Positions 47,119 through 54,418 of a stretch of 64,000 nt of DNA are shown here, piece after piece; positions within the stretch are counted from its first letter, which is position 1; every line of letters starts with the position of its first letter. This DNA is from Paludibacter sp. (GTDB lineage: Bacteria; Bacteroidota; Bacteroidia; Bacteroidales; Paludibacteraceae). The position numbers and the translations under genes are program-made. Below the pieces are notes generated by a model. It was not told the origin of the DNA. It did no database searches and saw only the letters and a program-made list of their open reading frames with translations. The stretch spans positions 1 to 64,000 of the forward strand of contig JARLGX010000008.1 of the NCBI GenBank assembly GCA_031292575.1, written 5' to 3'.

Positions 47119-47532
47119 ATGGCTGAATCAATTGCCCATATAATTTACGTGAGAAAAATTGCAGAATATACTTCTGCGATTATACCTGTTGAGTTAATTC
47201 CATATTTATTGATTGATTTACCTGAAAGTTGTAGAAAGCCAGACAGAACTATTGGCAATTTTATTCCTGACTTATACTATAAAGACCTTAACTTCTTGAT
47301 TATTGGTGAAGCTAAAACAGAAAATGATATTGATCGAAATCATAGTAGAAATCAATACAAATCATACATTGAAGAAGCATCGTTATTTCACGGTGAAAAG
47401 CATATTCTCATATGCACTTCACTATATTCATACGCAAGAATTAAGAACTTAATTAGAAAATTAAAGTCAGAACTGAATACAACTGCAAAATTTCATTTAT
47501 TAAACGACATAGGGGATATAAGTATCATATGA
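47119..47532 (+). CDS. small PD-(D/E)XK nuclease-like protein
   Basis: The protein has 137 residues. The motif FIPDLYY, with Asp51, is followed 13 residues later by GEAK (Glu64, Lys66), the PD...(D/E)XK arrangement, with SRNQYKSYI as the supporting helix. It resembles VRR-NUC-type Holliday-junction-like endonucleases often found beside SNF2 helicases in phages. Its stop overlaps the start of the helicase gene by 4 bp, so the two are translationally coupled and likely act together. Nuclease activity is inferred from motif only. Confidence 0.72.
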   Translation: MAESIAHIIYVRKIAEYTSAIIPVELIPYLLIDLPESCRKPDRTIGNFIPDLYYKDLNFLIIGEAKTENDIDRNHSRNQYKSYIEEASLFHGEKHILICTSLYSYARIKNLIRKLKSELNTTAKFHLLNDIGDISII

Positions 47533-48998
47533 GAAAGATTGTAAATAAACCTGGACAGAATCTAACAGCAAAGTTAGAAGCATTTCCTTATCAATATGAA
47601 GCATTTGATGCAATAAAAGATAAGTCATTTGCAGCAATCTTTCATGAACAAGGACTTGGGAAAACTAAAATTGCAATTGACATTCTTTTATATTGGTTGG
47701 AGTACAAAGAAATTGATACTGTTCTTATTGTCACAAAAAAACAATTAGTAGAAAACTGGCGTGGTGAATTTGAAATACATACTAATATTTTACCTAGAAT
47801 ACTTACAAATAAACGTGGTGAGAATTATTACGTATTTAACAGCAATACTCGAATTGTTATTACAAACTTTGAAACAATTTCAGGCGAAAAGGACAGATTT
47901 AAACTTTTTCTTAAAACAAGAAATGTTGCTATTATAATCGATGAATCAACTAAGCTAAAGAATCCAGAATCTAAACTAACTCAAGACTTTTTTGAAATTT
48001 CTAATTTGTTTAAAATTCGTATAATAATGACAGGGACACCTGTTGCAAATAGACCTTATGATATATGGGCTCAAATTTTCTTTCTTGATTTTGGCAAAAG
48101 TTTAGGGACAAATTTTGCTGAGTTTAAATCAACAAATGATCTCTCAAACGACTTGGCAACAAATGAAACAAAAAGAAATTTATTTGAGACATCTGTATCC
48201 AAAATCTTTGATAAAATCAAAGATTTTACGGTTAGAGAAACAAAAAATAGCGGAATAATAACTCTTCCAAATAAAGTGTATCATGATATTTATGTAGACT
48301 TCGAAGATACACAATCTTTAATGTATAATAAAGTGCGAACTGAAATGCAGATTTTATTGCAACACGATGAAAAAACATTACTTGACGAATCTACAGATTC
48401 AATTAAAAGATTATTAAGATTAGTACAAATTACTTCAAATCCTCGGTTGTTAGATGATTTATACTGTTCTTTCTCAGGGAAAGAGGCAAAACTCGATGTT
48501 TTAATCAATGAAATTATAAGTAGAGATGAGAAAATTATAGTTTGGTCAATATTCACAGGTAATATAGATCATTTCTGTAAAAAATATAAGAACCTCAATG
48601 CAGTTAAAATAACGGGTAAAATGAATATAGAAGATCGAACAAATTCAGTTCGGGCATTCAAAACCGGTGATGCAAAAGTTTTATTTGCAACTCCACAATC
48701 AGCAAAGGAAGGGCTAACACTTACAATTGCTAATAATGTAATTTTCTATGATCGAGGTTTTAATCTTGACGATTATTTACAAGCTCAGGATAGAATACAT
48801 CGCATTTCACAAACTAAAATCTGTCATATATATAACATAATGGTTAAAAATAGCATTGACATTTGGATTGATCAATTACTAAAAGCCAAACAGAATGCAG
48901 CATTTTTAGCTCAAGGTGATTATAAATTAAAAAAGTATACAGAAGTTGCCGATTATAGTTTTGGTGAACTTGTTAAAGATATTTTAAACGAAAATTAG
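47529..48998 (+). CDS. SNF2-type superfamily 2 helicase/translocase
   Basis: The protein has 489 residues, short for SNF2, consisting of the two RecA-like domains with little else. Motif I is QGLGKTK (Lys45), motif II IIIDEST (138-141 DEST), motif III MTGTPVANRP, motif V FATPQSAKEGLTLT and motif VI QAQDRIHRISQ. It would translocate on double-stranded DNA using ATP. It is coupled to the upstream nuclease by a 4-bp overlap and 12 bp from the second ParB-like gene. Minimal SNF2 proteins of this size with an adjacent small nuclease are typical of phage replication/recombination blocks and some restriction or defence loci. Confidence 0.9.
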   Translation: MRKIVNKPGQNLTAKLEAFPYQYEAFDAIKDKSFAAIFHEQGLGKTKIAIDILLYWLEYKEIDTVLIVTKKQLVENWRGEFEIHTNILPRILTNKRGENYYVFNSNTRIVITNFETISGEKDRFKLFLKTRNVAIIIDESTKLKNPESKLTQDFFEISNLFKIRIIMTGTPVANRPYDIWAQIFFLDFGKSLGTNFAEFKSTNDLSNDLATNETKRNLFETSVSKIFDKIKDFTVRETKNSGIITLPNKVYHDIYVDFEDTQSLMYNKVRTEMQILLQHDEKTLLDESTDSIKRLLRLVQITSNPRLLDDLYCSFSGKEAKLDVLINEIISRDEKIIVWSIFTGNIDHFCKKYKNLNAVKITGKMNIEDRTNSVRAFKTGDAKVLFATPQSAKEGLTLTIANNVIFYDRGFNLDDYLQAQDRIHRISQTKICHIYNIMVKNSIDIWIDQLLKAKQNAAFLAQGDYKLKKYTEVADYSFGELVKDILNEN

Positions 48999-49010
48999 TA
49001 AAAATACAGC

Positions 49011-49979
49011 ATGAAGACATTAACAATTGGCAAAAAGGATTTTGAAGTTAAGGAAGGGGAATTTAATCAAGCATCTTTAATGTTTTATGAAGATAATCCT
49101 AGAGTTTATAGTGCTTTAAGAGTATCATATCAGACAAATCCTGACCAGAAAAGTATTGAAGATTTAATGGTCACAATGGAGCATGTAAAACAACTAAAGC
49201 TATCTATTGAAAGTAATGGAGGTCTTATCGACCCATTAATTGTGAGAGATGGTGACTTTGTAGTTCTTGAAGGAAATAGTCGATTAGCTGCATATCGACT
49301 GTTGTGCCGAAAAGACCCAATTACATGGGGAAAAGTCAAATGTATAATTTTACCAAAAGACATTGATGAAACATCTATTTTTACTCTTTTAGGTCAATAT
49401 CATATTATTGGCAGAAAAGATTGGAGTCCTTACGAACAAGCGGGTTATTTGTATAGACGGAAAAAAGAATCGAAAATTCCTGTAGAAACAATGGCTAAAG
49501 AACTTGGGATAAAAAAAGGAGATGCTCAAAAATACCTTGATGTATATACTTTTATGATTGATAATGATGACTTAGAACCATCAAATTGGAGTTATTATGA
49601 TGAATTGCTTAAAAATAGGTCATTAAATAAGGCTAAAGTGTATCTTCCACAATTACAGAGCACTATAGTTGCACAAATTAAAAATAAAGAAATCCAACAG
49701 GCTTCAGATATACGAAAAATTGGGGAAATAGCTAATTGTCCCGATAATAAAGCAAAAAAAGTGCTTGCTGACATTGCGAAAGGTGTATCTGATATTTATA
49801 TGGGTTATGAGATAATTAAAGATACAGGCAAAATAGATTCATTATATAAAAAGGTTCGAGCGTTTAGAGAACTAATTTCAGATTGCGAATTTAATGATTC
49901 GATTGCCGATAGTCCTGATATTAAGTATGAAATTAAAAAAATTACACAAATATTAAAGAAATGCTTTAAAGAAGAATAG
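49011..49979 (+). CDS. ParB/sulfiredoxin-fold protein, copy 2
   Basis: The protein has 322 residues. The ParB-like domain shows DNPRVYSALRVSY, GGLIDPLIV and FVVLEGNSRLAAYR (Arg91). GRKDWSPY (Trp138) follows with exactly the same 47-residue distance from the Arg as in the first copy, proving paralogy. A probable helix-turn-helix follows at VETMAKELGIKKGDAQKYL. Sequence outside these blocks is diverged, so the two are likely non-redundant partners rather than a recent duplication. It lies 12 bp after the SNF2 gene and 2 bp before the last gene of the operon. Confidence 0.8.
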   Translation: MKTLTIGKKDFEVKEGEFNQASLMFYEDNPRVYSALRVSYQTNPDQKSIEDLMVTMEHVKQLKLSIESNGGLIDPLIVRDGDFVVLEGNSRLAAYRLLCRKDPITWGKVKCIILPKDIDETSIFTLLGQYHIIGRKDWSPYEQAGYLYRRKKESKIPVETMAKELGIKKGDAQKYLDVYTFMIDNDDLEPSNWSYYDELLKNRSLNKAKVYLPQLQSTIVAQIKNKEIQQASDIRKIGEIANCPDNKAKKVLADIAKGVSDIYMGYEIIKDTGKIDSLYKKVRAFRELISDCEFNDSIADSPDIKYEIKKITQILKKCFKEE

Positions 49980-49981
49980 TT

Positions 49982-50662
49982 ATGAATTTTAAAATTGAAG
50001 ATTTTTTTGATAGAAGTTATGAGTTGCAAATAAATGAGAATATGTTCTATTATAGTTACAAATTTCCACACAATGAAGTATGTGAGTATTTAGAATATAT
50101 TATTAATACTCCTTACTCTGAATTTGTTGCATATATTCAAAATCATATTCAGTGTAATTCTATTACTTCTAAAGATATTCCACAATTTAGTTCATTTAAT
50201 AATTGTACAATAAATATTTGCAAAAAACTTCTAGCAGTTAATGATCCAGGGTTGCAATTTGTTGAAATTGGTAAATTATTATTAGATGACGTAAATTCAA
50301 GAAATGATGTCGCTTACAGAAAATATGGTGAAAATCATTCAAAAACTGCATTTGAATTAGGTCTGACACAATTTAAGGAAAGTACTTGGTATTTATCGTG
50401 TATTGGTTATACATTTCTCTCATTTGACGAAAAAAGTCAAATAGCAATAATATCTAGATGCTTACTACGAAATAAATTTATTTCTAGAATAATTGGAGAT
50501 TCTTTAATTTCGGAAGTAAATATTGTGAAATATATGCACTGTTTATCAAAAAGTACTATGACCCGCAGGAAACCCAATATTATGTTTCTTATCAATATGT
50601 GTAAAGTTCAATTTGACAATGTTGATTCGAATTTATTGAAGAAAATCTATTGTGAATTTTAG
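49982..50662 (+). CDS. unknown protein, last gene of the six-gene operon
   Basis: The protein has 226 residues, starting 2 bp after the second ParB-like gene. It is soluble, with no signal peptide, membrane segment or motif I can name. It is rich in Asn, Ile, Tyr and Cys, with a helix-rich pattern (YRKYGENHSKTAFELGLTQ; LISRCLLRNKFISRIIG-like region). Its position marks it as a functional part of the operon. The AT-rich codon use matches the other five genes. Confidence 0.65.
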   Translation: MNFKIEDFFDRSYELQINENMFYYSYKFPHNEVCEYLEYIINTPYSEFVAYIQNHIQCNSITSKDIPQFSSFNNCTINICKKLLAVNDPGLQFVEIGKLLLDDVNSRNDVAYRKYGENHSKTAFELGLTQFKESTWYLSCIGYTFLSFDEKSQIAIISRCLLRNKFISRIIGDSLISEVNIVKYMHCLSKSTMTRRKPNIMFLINMCKVQFDNVDSNLLKKIYCEF

Positions 50663-50980
50663 AAAGTGTATCAATTAAAAATGAAACTTGACAAACAAGA
50701 TTTCTCAACTTGCGGACAAAACACCTAGGCGGTAACACACGCTTTTAGGGTCATTAGCAGCAAGTCGAAAAAATAAGAGAACTGCAATGCTCCAAATTAT
50801 GCATTTGCAGACAGCGAGATAAAACACAAAAACAACGAAACATGTTAACTAATTATGACTGAATCTACAATATTAAAAGCGGAGCTTTTATTTTAGCTTT
50901 GACATAGCGAAACGTGGCTGTTGCACAACTCCGATTACAGAGTAATAAATACAATTAAAAACAATTAAAAATCAAACTAT
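50663..50980. other. intergenic region after the operon, with copy of the flanking motif
   Basis: It contains TTAGCAGCAAGTCGAAAAAA (50754-50773), which aligns with 44691-44710 apart from one inserted base and two substitutions. An ACTTGC / GCAAGT inverted pair brackets 50708-50765. No gene was found. A clear intrinsic terminator is not visible right after 50662. Confidence 0.45.
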
Positions 50981-51742
50981 ATGAATCGTCTTATTTCAAG
51001 TCTATTATTTATTTTACTTTTAGTGGTCATTTGTCAGTCCTGTAAAATTGACAAGCCAAAAGAGGCCGCTCTTCCTCAGAAGCAATATGTGTATCTGACT
51101 TTTGATGACGGACCTTTGGATGGTAGTCAAGATGTTGATAGTATTATTTTGGCAGAGAAGATAAAAATTAGTGTGTTTCTGGTTGGTTCGGAAGTAGTTG
51201 GCGACAGGGAAATGGATACCTATTACAAGTACTACGAAGATAATCCGTATATCGAGGAGTACAATCATAGTTTTACACATGGCAACGATCAATATAATGT
51301 GTTCTACAGCAATCCGCATAAAGCAACCGAGGATTTCCTGAAGAATCAGAAGTTTCTGAAAATTCAGTTTAAAATCATACGCATGCCGGCTTGCAATACC
51401 TGGCGTGTTAATAACAAGAAACAAGATGATTGTGAAACTAATGCGGTGGCTACTGCCGATAGCCTGGCTGCAAGAGGATTTAAGGTTTTTGGTTGGGATA
51501 TAGAGTGGCAGCATCATGCAGAAGACGGTACTCCGGTACAAAGCGTTGATGAAATTTACCGACAAATTATGCAACAGCTGAATTCGGGTAAAACATTCAC
51601 GAAAAACAATATCGTTATCCTGTTGCACGATGAAATGTTTCAACGACGTTGGGAAGAAAGTGACCTGAAACAATTAATTGACCGCCTGCGAAAAGATAAA
51701 AACATCGTTTTCGAACAAATGAAGTTTTATCCTCAGGATTAA
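50981..51742 (+). CDS. polysaccharide deacetylase family (NodB-like) lipoprotein
   Basis: The protein has 253 residues. The N-terminal signal has lipobox ICQSC (Cys at about 21), followed by Lys/Asp residues, so it is probably membrane-anchored. NodB-fold motifs are LTFDDGP (motif 1, metal-binding Asp), NHSFTHGN (motif 2 His pair), IRMPACN (motif 3), FGWDIEW (motif 4) and ILLHDE (motif 5). It deacetylates GlcNAc or similar sugars in peptidoglycan or glycans. It is a single gene, bounded by repeats. Confidence 0.88.
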   Translation: MNRLISSLLFILLLVVICQSCKIDKPKEAALPQKQYVYLTFDDGPLDGSQDVDSIILAEKIKISVFLVGSEVVGDREMDTYYKYYEDNPYIEEYNHSFTHGNDQYNVFYSNPHKATEDFLKNQKFLKIQFKIIRMPACNTWRVNNKKQDDCETNAVATADSLAARGFKVFGWDIEWQHHAEDGTPVQSVDEIYRQIMQQLNSGKTFTKNNIVILLHDEMFQRRWEESDLKQLIDRLRKDKNIVFEQMKFYPQD

Positions 51743-51749
51743 AAACCGC

Positions 51750-51821
51750 GCTCGCGCAGATTTGTAATCTGGGCGAAAAGAGATAATGAAAGAATGTCAC
51801 GGTTCACAGAACAGAGTCAGC
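51750..51821. repeat. 72-bp REP-containing repeat, copy A
   Basis: It is identical to 53251-53322 except for one base. It starts with a palindrome (GCGCAGATTTGTAATCTG) and continues through AGATAATGAAAGAATGTCAC and CACAGAACAGAGTCAGC. It lies immediately after the deacetylase stop. Confidence 0.85.
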
Positions 51822-51852
51822 AAGGGGAGTTTGAAACTAAAAAATCAAAAAA

Positions 51853-52209
51853 ATGAATACTAAAAATATCCCATTCCAAACCATTGATTGGACAAAAATC
51901 CCAAAGACAGAACACAAAGGTGAGACTGGTATTGCTTATTGGCAAACTATTCAATTTGAAGGATTACGAATAAGAATAGTTGAATATTCTAAAGGTTATA
52001 TTGCTGACCATTGGTGCACAAAAGGACATATTGTACATTGTTTGGAAGGAGATTTTATGAGTGACCTAAACAATGAGAATAAATTCATTTTGACAAAAGG
52101 AATGACTTATGTAGTTACAGATGATTTGAGTTCACATCGTTCGACTACAGAAAACGGAGTAAAATTGTTGATTATTGATGGTGAATTTTTGCAATTGAGC
52201 ATTGAATAA
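51853..52209 (+). CDS. DHCW-motif cupin-fold protein
   Basis: The protein has 118 residues. It contains GYIADHWCTKGHIVHCLEGDF, where the DHWC stretch and the following GH are the hallmark region of this cupin family, with possible metal-binding His residues. A second strand pair (KGMTYVVTDDLSSHRS) completes the small barrel. No function is established for this family. It is flanked by dispersed repeats, in a run of small accessory genes. Confidence 0.75.
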   Translation: MNTKNIPFQTIDWTKIPKTEHKGETGIAYWQTIQFEGLRIRIVEYSKGYIADHWCTKGHIVHCLEGDFMSDLNNENKFILTKGMTYVVTDDLSSHRSTTENGVKLLIIDGEFLQLSIE

Positions 52210-52278
52210 GAAAACTAACTATTACTGTCTAATTGCAAGAAACTATAGTAACGTTGATTCAACAACTAAATAGAGAAT

Positions 52279-52390
52279 AAATGATTGTATTAAAAAGAAC
52301 AAATTCTGACGACAAAGATTTTCAAAAACTGGTTGAAGAGTTGGATAAGGAATTGGCTATTCGTGACGGAGAAGATCACTCCTTTTATGC
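52279..52390 (+). pseudogene. GNAT acetyltransferase fragment, truncated by a repeat
   Basis: From ATG at 52279 the frame reads VLKRTNSDDKDFQKLVEEL, then ELAIRDGEDHSFY, which matches the conserved N-terminus of a GNAT-family N-acetyltransferase. At about 52390 it runs directly into the inverted-repeat element at 52398-52559 and stops soon after. No remaining part of the acetyltransferase (acetyl-CoA site) is found beyond the element. It is therefore a gene remnant created by insertion plus deletion. Confidence 0.65.
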
Positions 52391-52397
52391 CCCCCAG

Positions 52398-52559
52398 CTG
52401 GCGCGGATTTGCAATCCGTGCCAATAATAAAAGAAAAGAAGTACAGGTAGCGCTAGCGGAGAAAATGGAACGTTAGATATACTGGTAATTGAATTTTGGA
52501 ATGGACAATAGTATCAAAATAGAATAGTTGTGTTGGCACGGATTGCAAATCCGCGCCAG
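52398..52559. mobile_element. REPIN-like element with perfect 26-bp inverted ends
   Basis: 52398-52423 (CTGGCGCGGATTTGCAATCC...) and 52534-52559 are perfect 26-bp inverted copies around 110 bp of non-coding DNA. Each arm is itself palindromic (GCGGATTTGCAATCCGTG). Two opposed REPs of this spacing fit a non-autonomous REPIN mobilised in trans by a RAYT transposase. It truncates the acetyltransferase fragment. Confidence 0.75.
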
Positions 52560-52688
52560 CCGCGGGGACGGGTCGGTTAGATTAAAAGAAAATTCCAACA
52601 ACCAGTCTGAAGCATTCTGCAAAGAATAAGATAGATATATCAGCATTGACAAGGGGGCCAATCAATAATCGTTAAAACAAATAGAATT

Positions 52689-53243
52689 ATGAATCAATGT
52701 GATAAATGTGGAACAGACAACACCGAAAATGCAAGATATTGTTTGAATTGCGGATATGAACTACATAGAAAAATAACCTTAGAAAATCAAGAAGAACAAT
52801 CTATTCCCAAAGAACAGAAAGGAAATAAACGACAAGTGACAACTGTACTGGGTGCTATAGTTGGAATTTTATTTATGTTTGGAATTCAGCAATTTTTCTT
52901 CAAGCCACAAACAGCTAAATTAGATAAATTAATGATGCAATTTGCAAGTGAGATTAATAAATCTTGCCCTATTATGATTGATTCAGAAACCCGACTTGAC
53001 AATGCGATTGCATTACCTAATAATGTATTTCTTTATAATTACTCTTTAGTAAATATAGAGAAAGGAAAAGTTGATACTATGCAAATCAAAAATCTCCTTG
53101 TGCCCAAAATTATAAATTTCGTGAAGTCAAGTCCACAAATGAAACCAATAAGAGACGCGAAAGTTACCATAGACTATTATTATAAAGACAAAAATGGAGT
53201 ATATTTATTTCAAGTACCAATAACGTCTCAACAATACGAATAG
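52689..53243 (+). CDS. zinc-ribbon membrane protein of unknown function
   Basis: The protein has 184 residues. A zinc ribbon (CDKCGTDNTENARYCLNCG, residues 4-22) is followed by a charged linker. One transmembrane segment (about 56-76; VLGAIVGILFMFGIQQFFF) comes next, then a mixed alpha/beta domain of about 105 residues. The ribbon is expected to be cytoplasmic and the C-terminal domain outside. Many Bacteroidetes and Firmicutes proteins share this build with no known role. It stands alone between repeats. Confidence 0.7.
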   Translation: MNQCDKCGTDNTENARYCLNCGYELHRKITLENQEEQSIPKEQKGNKRQVTTVLGAIVGILFMFGIQQFFFKPQTAKLDKLMMQFASEINKSCPIMIDSETRLDNAIALPNNVFLYNYSLVNIEKGKVDTMQIKNLLVPKIINFVKSSPQMKPIRDAKVTIDYYYKDKNGVYLFQVPITSQQYE

Positions 53244-53250
53244 AATAACC

Positions 53251-53322
53251 GCTCGCGCAGATTTGTAATCTGTGCGAAAAGAGATAATGAAAGAATGTCA
53301 CGGTTCACAGAACAGAGTCAGC
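53251..53322. repeat. 72-bp REP-containing repeat, copy B
   Basis: One mismatch separates it from 51750-51821. It lies 8 bp after the zinc-ribbon gene, as copy A lies right after the deacetylase gene, so both sit at gene 3' ends. Confidence 0.85.
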
Positions 53323-53385
53323 GAGAGAAAAGAAACAAAATAAATAGAATCAAATCGCCTCGGTGCTTTATATAAATCAATAAAC

Positions 53386-54051
53386 ATGAGAATAATTATA
53401 ACATTCGTCATTTTAATGATAGGATTAAATATGTATGCACAAACTGACTCTATTGAGAATTCAGTGCTCTATAAAAAGGCTTCAGCTATGGAGATTACGG
53501 GAGAAGAGTTCTCAAAAACTGTAAAGAATTGGAATGTAACAATAAAAAAAATAAACGGTTATCCTAATTTACCAATAAACAATAATGGAAAGGTTCAATA
53601 TTCATTTGTCAGAGATTTCCCCGGTTTAAGTAAAGGAGAACTTTTTAATAGAATTCTCGAATGGTTTTCGATTACCTATGGAATTGTTCCGGCATATTTA
53701 TATTCGAATCTGGAGGATGGAAAAATTATTTGCTCAAACAGTTTGAAGATTTATAACAATACGACAAGCTCATTTACATATATTATTTCAATTAGGGATA
53801 AAAGAATATTAATGAATATTGCAAACTTAGGATATCAAGAGACACATGCCGGATATTATTCTGATGATACCTGGATACCGGAGAGTTCAAATTTCTATGG
53901 CATTGATCAGGTGTTTCCAATAATATTAAAAGAACCTTCGAAATGGAATTATTATTTGAACATATTGGCAACAATTAACAAGCAAATGAACAACGAAATT
54001 TATAGTCTTACCGACTATCTAATTAATTATGATTCAAGATATGTTTTTTAA
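53386..54051 (+). CDS. exported protein, DUF4468-like
   Basis: The protein has 221 residues, with signal peptide MRIIITFVILMIGLNMYAQ. The mature part contains FPGLSKGELFNRILEWFS and a following beta-rich region that resemble the TBP-like DUF4468 fold common in Bacteroidetes exported proteins. Function is unknown. The protein lacks membrane segments after the signal and is probably periplasmic. The assignment to DUF4468 is by pattern only. Confidence 0.6.
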   Translation: MRIIITFVILMIGLNMYAQTDSIENSVLYKKASAMEITGEEFSKTVKNWNVTIKKINGYPNLPINNNGKVQYSFVRDFPGLSKGELFNRILEWFSITYGIVPAYLYSNLEDGKIICSNSLKIYNNTTSSFTYIISIRDKRILMNIANLGYQETHAGYYSDDTWIPESSNFYGIDQVFPIILKEPSKWNYYLNILATINKQMNNEIYSLTDYLINYDSRYVF

Positions 54052-54154
54052 TAAATAAACAGAATTCAATACAGGGGGATTTGATACGGTAGGTACTTCC
54101 TGACTTTGGGTTGCCGGTTGTTTATAGGAAACAAAGAACCCTGAAAACAAAATA

Positions 54155-54187
54155 AATCCCGGCAATCGTTAGATTATCGGGATTTTT
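54155..54187. terminator. hairpin terminator upstream of the lipid operon
   Basis: AATCCCG(G)CAATC pairs with GATTATCGGGATT and is followed by a T run. The same hairpin sequence recurs at 58965-59000, so the two bracket the lipid operon. Confidence 0.75.
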
Positions 54188-54308
54188 AGTGGACCGAAAG
54201 AACCTGAAATTTCCAAATAGAAATAGCTGTTTCAACGAATAGCTTTTCATTTCATATTACTTTTTTATAAAAGTTCTGTATATTTTTTTTTGAAGTTATA
54301 TTAAGTAC

Positions 54309-54316
54309 TATCTTTG
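54309..54316 (+). promoter_or_regulatory. promoter -7 element of the lipid operon
   Basis: TATCTTTG matches TAnnTTTG, with TTTG 16 nt upstream. It is about 100 nt before the first gene. The rest of the 54052-54418 gap holds only the hairpin above. Confidence 0.5.
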
Positions 54317-54418
54317 CAATTGAAGAATGTACAAAGAATATGATTTAATGTTATCAACTACCCAATCAGGGAGAAATCTTTCTTTGCTTACTCTCAATAA
54401 ACTATTAAAATAAATATC

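Noticed and set aside
46104-49979. Chromosome or plasmid partition (ParABS) locus
   Set aside because: There is no ParA ATPase and no parS-like site, and the ParB-like proteins are paired with a nuclease and SNF2 helicase instead.
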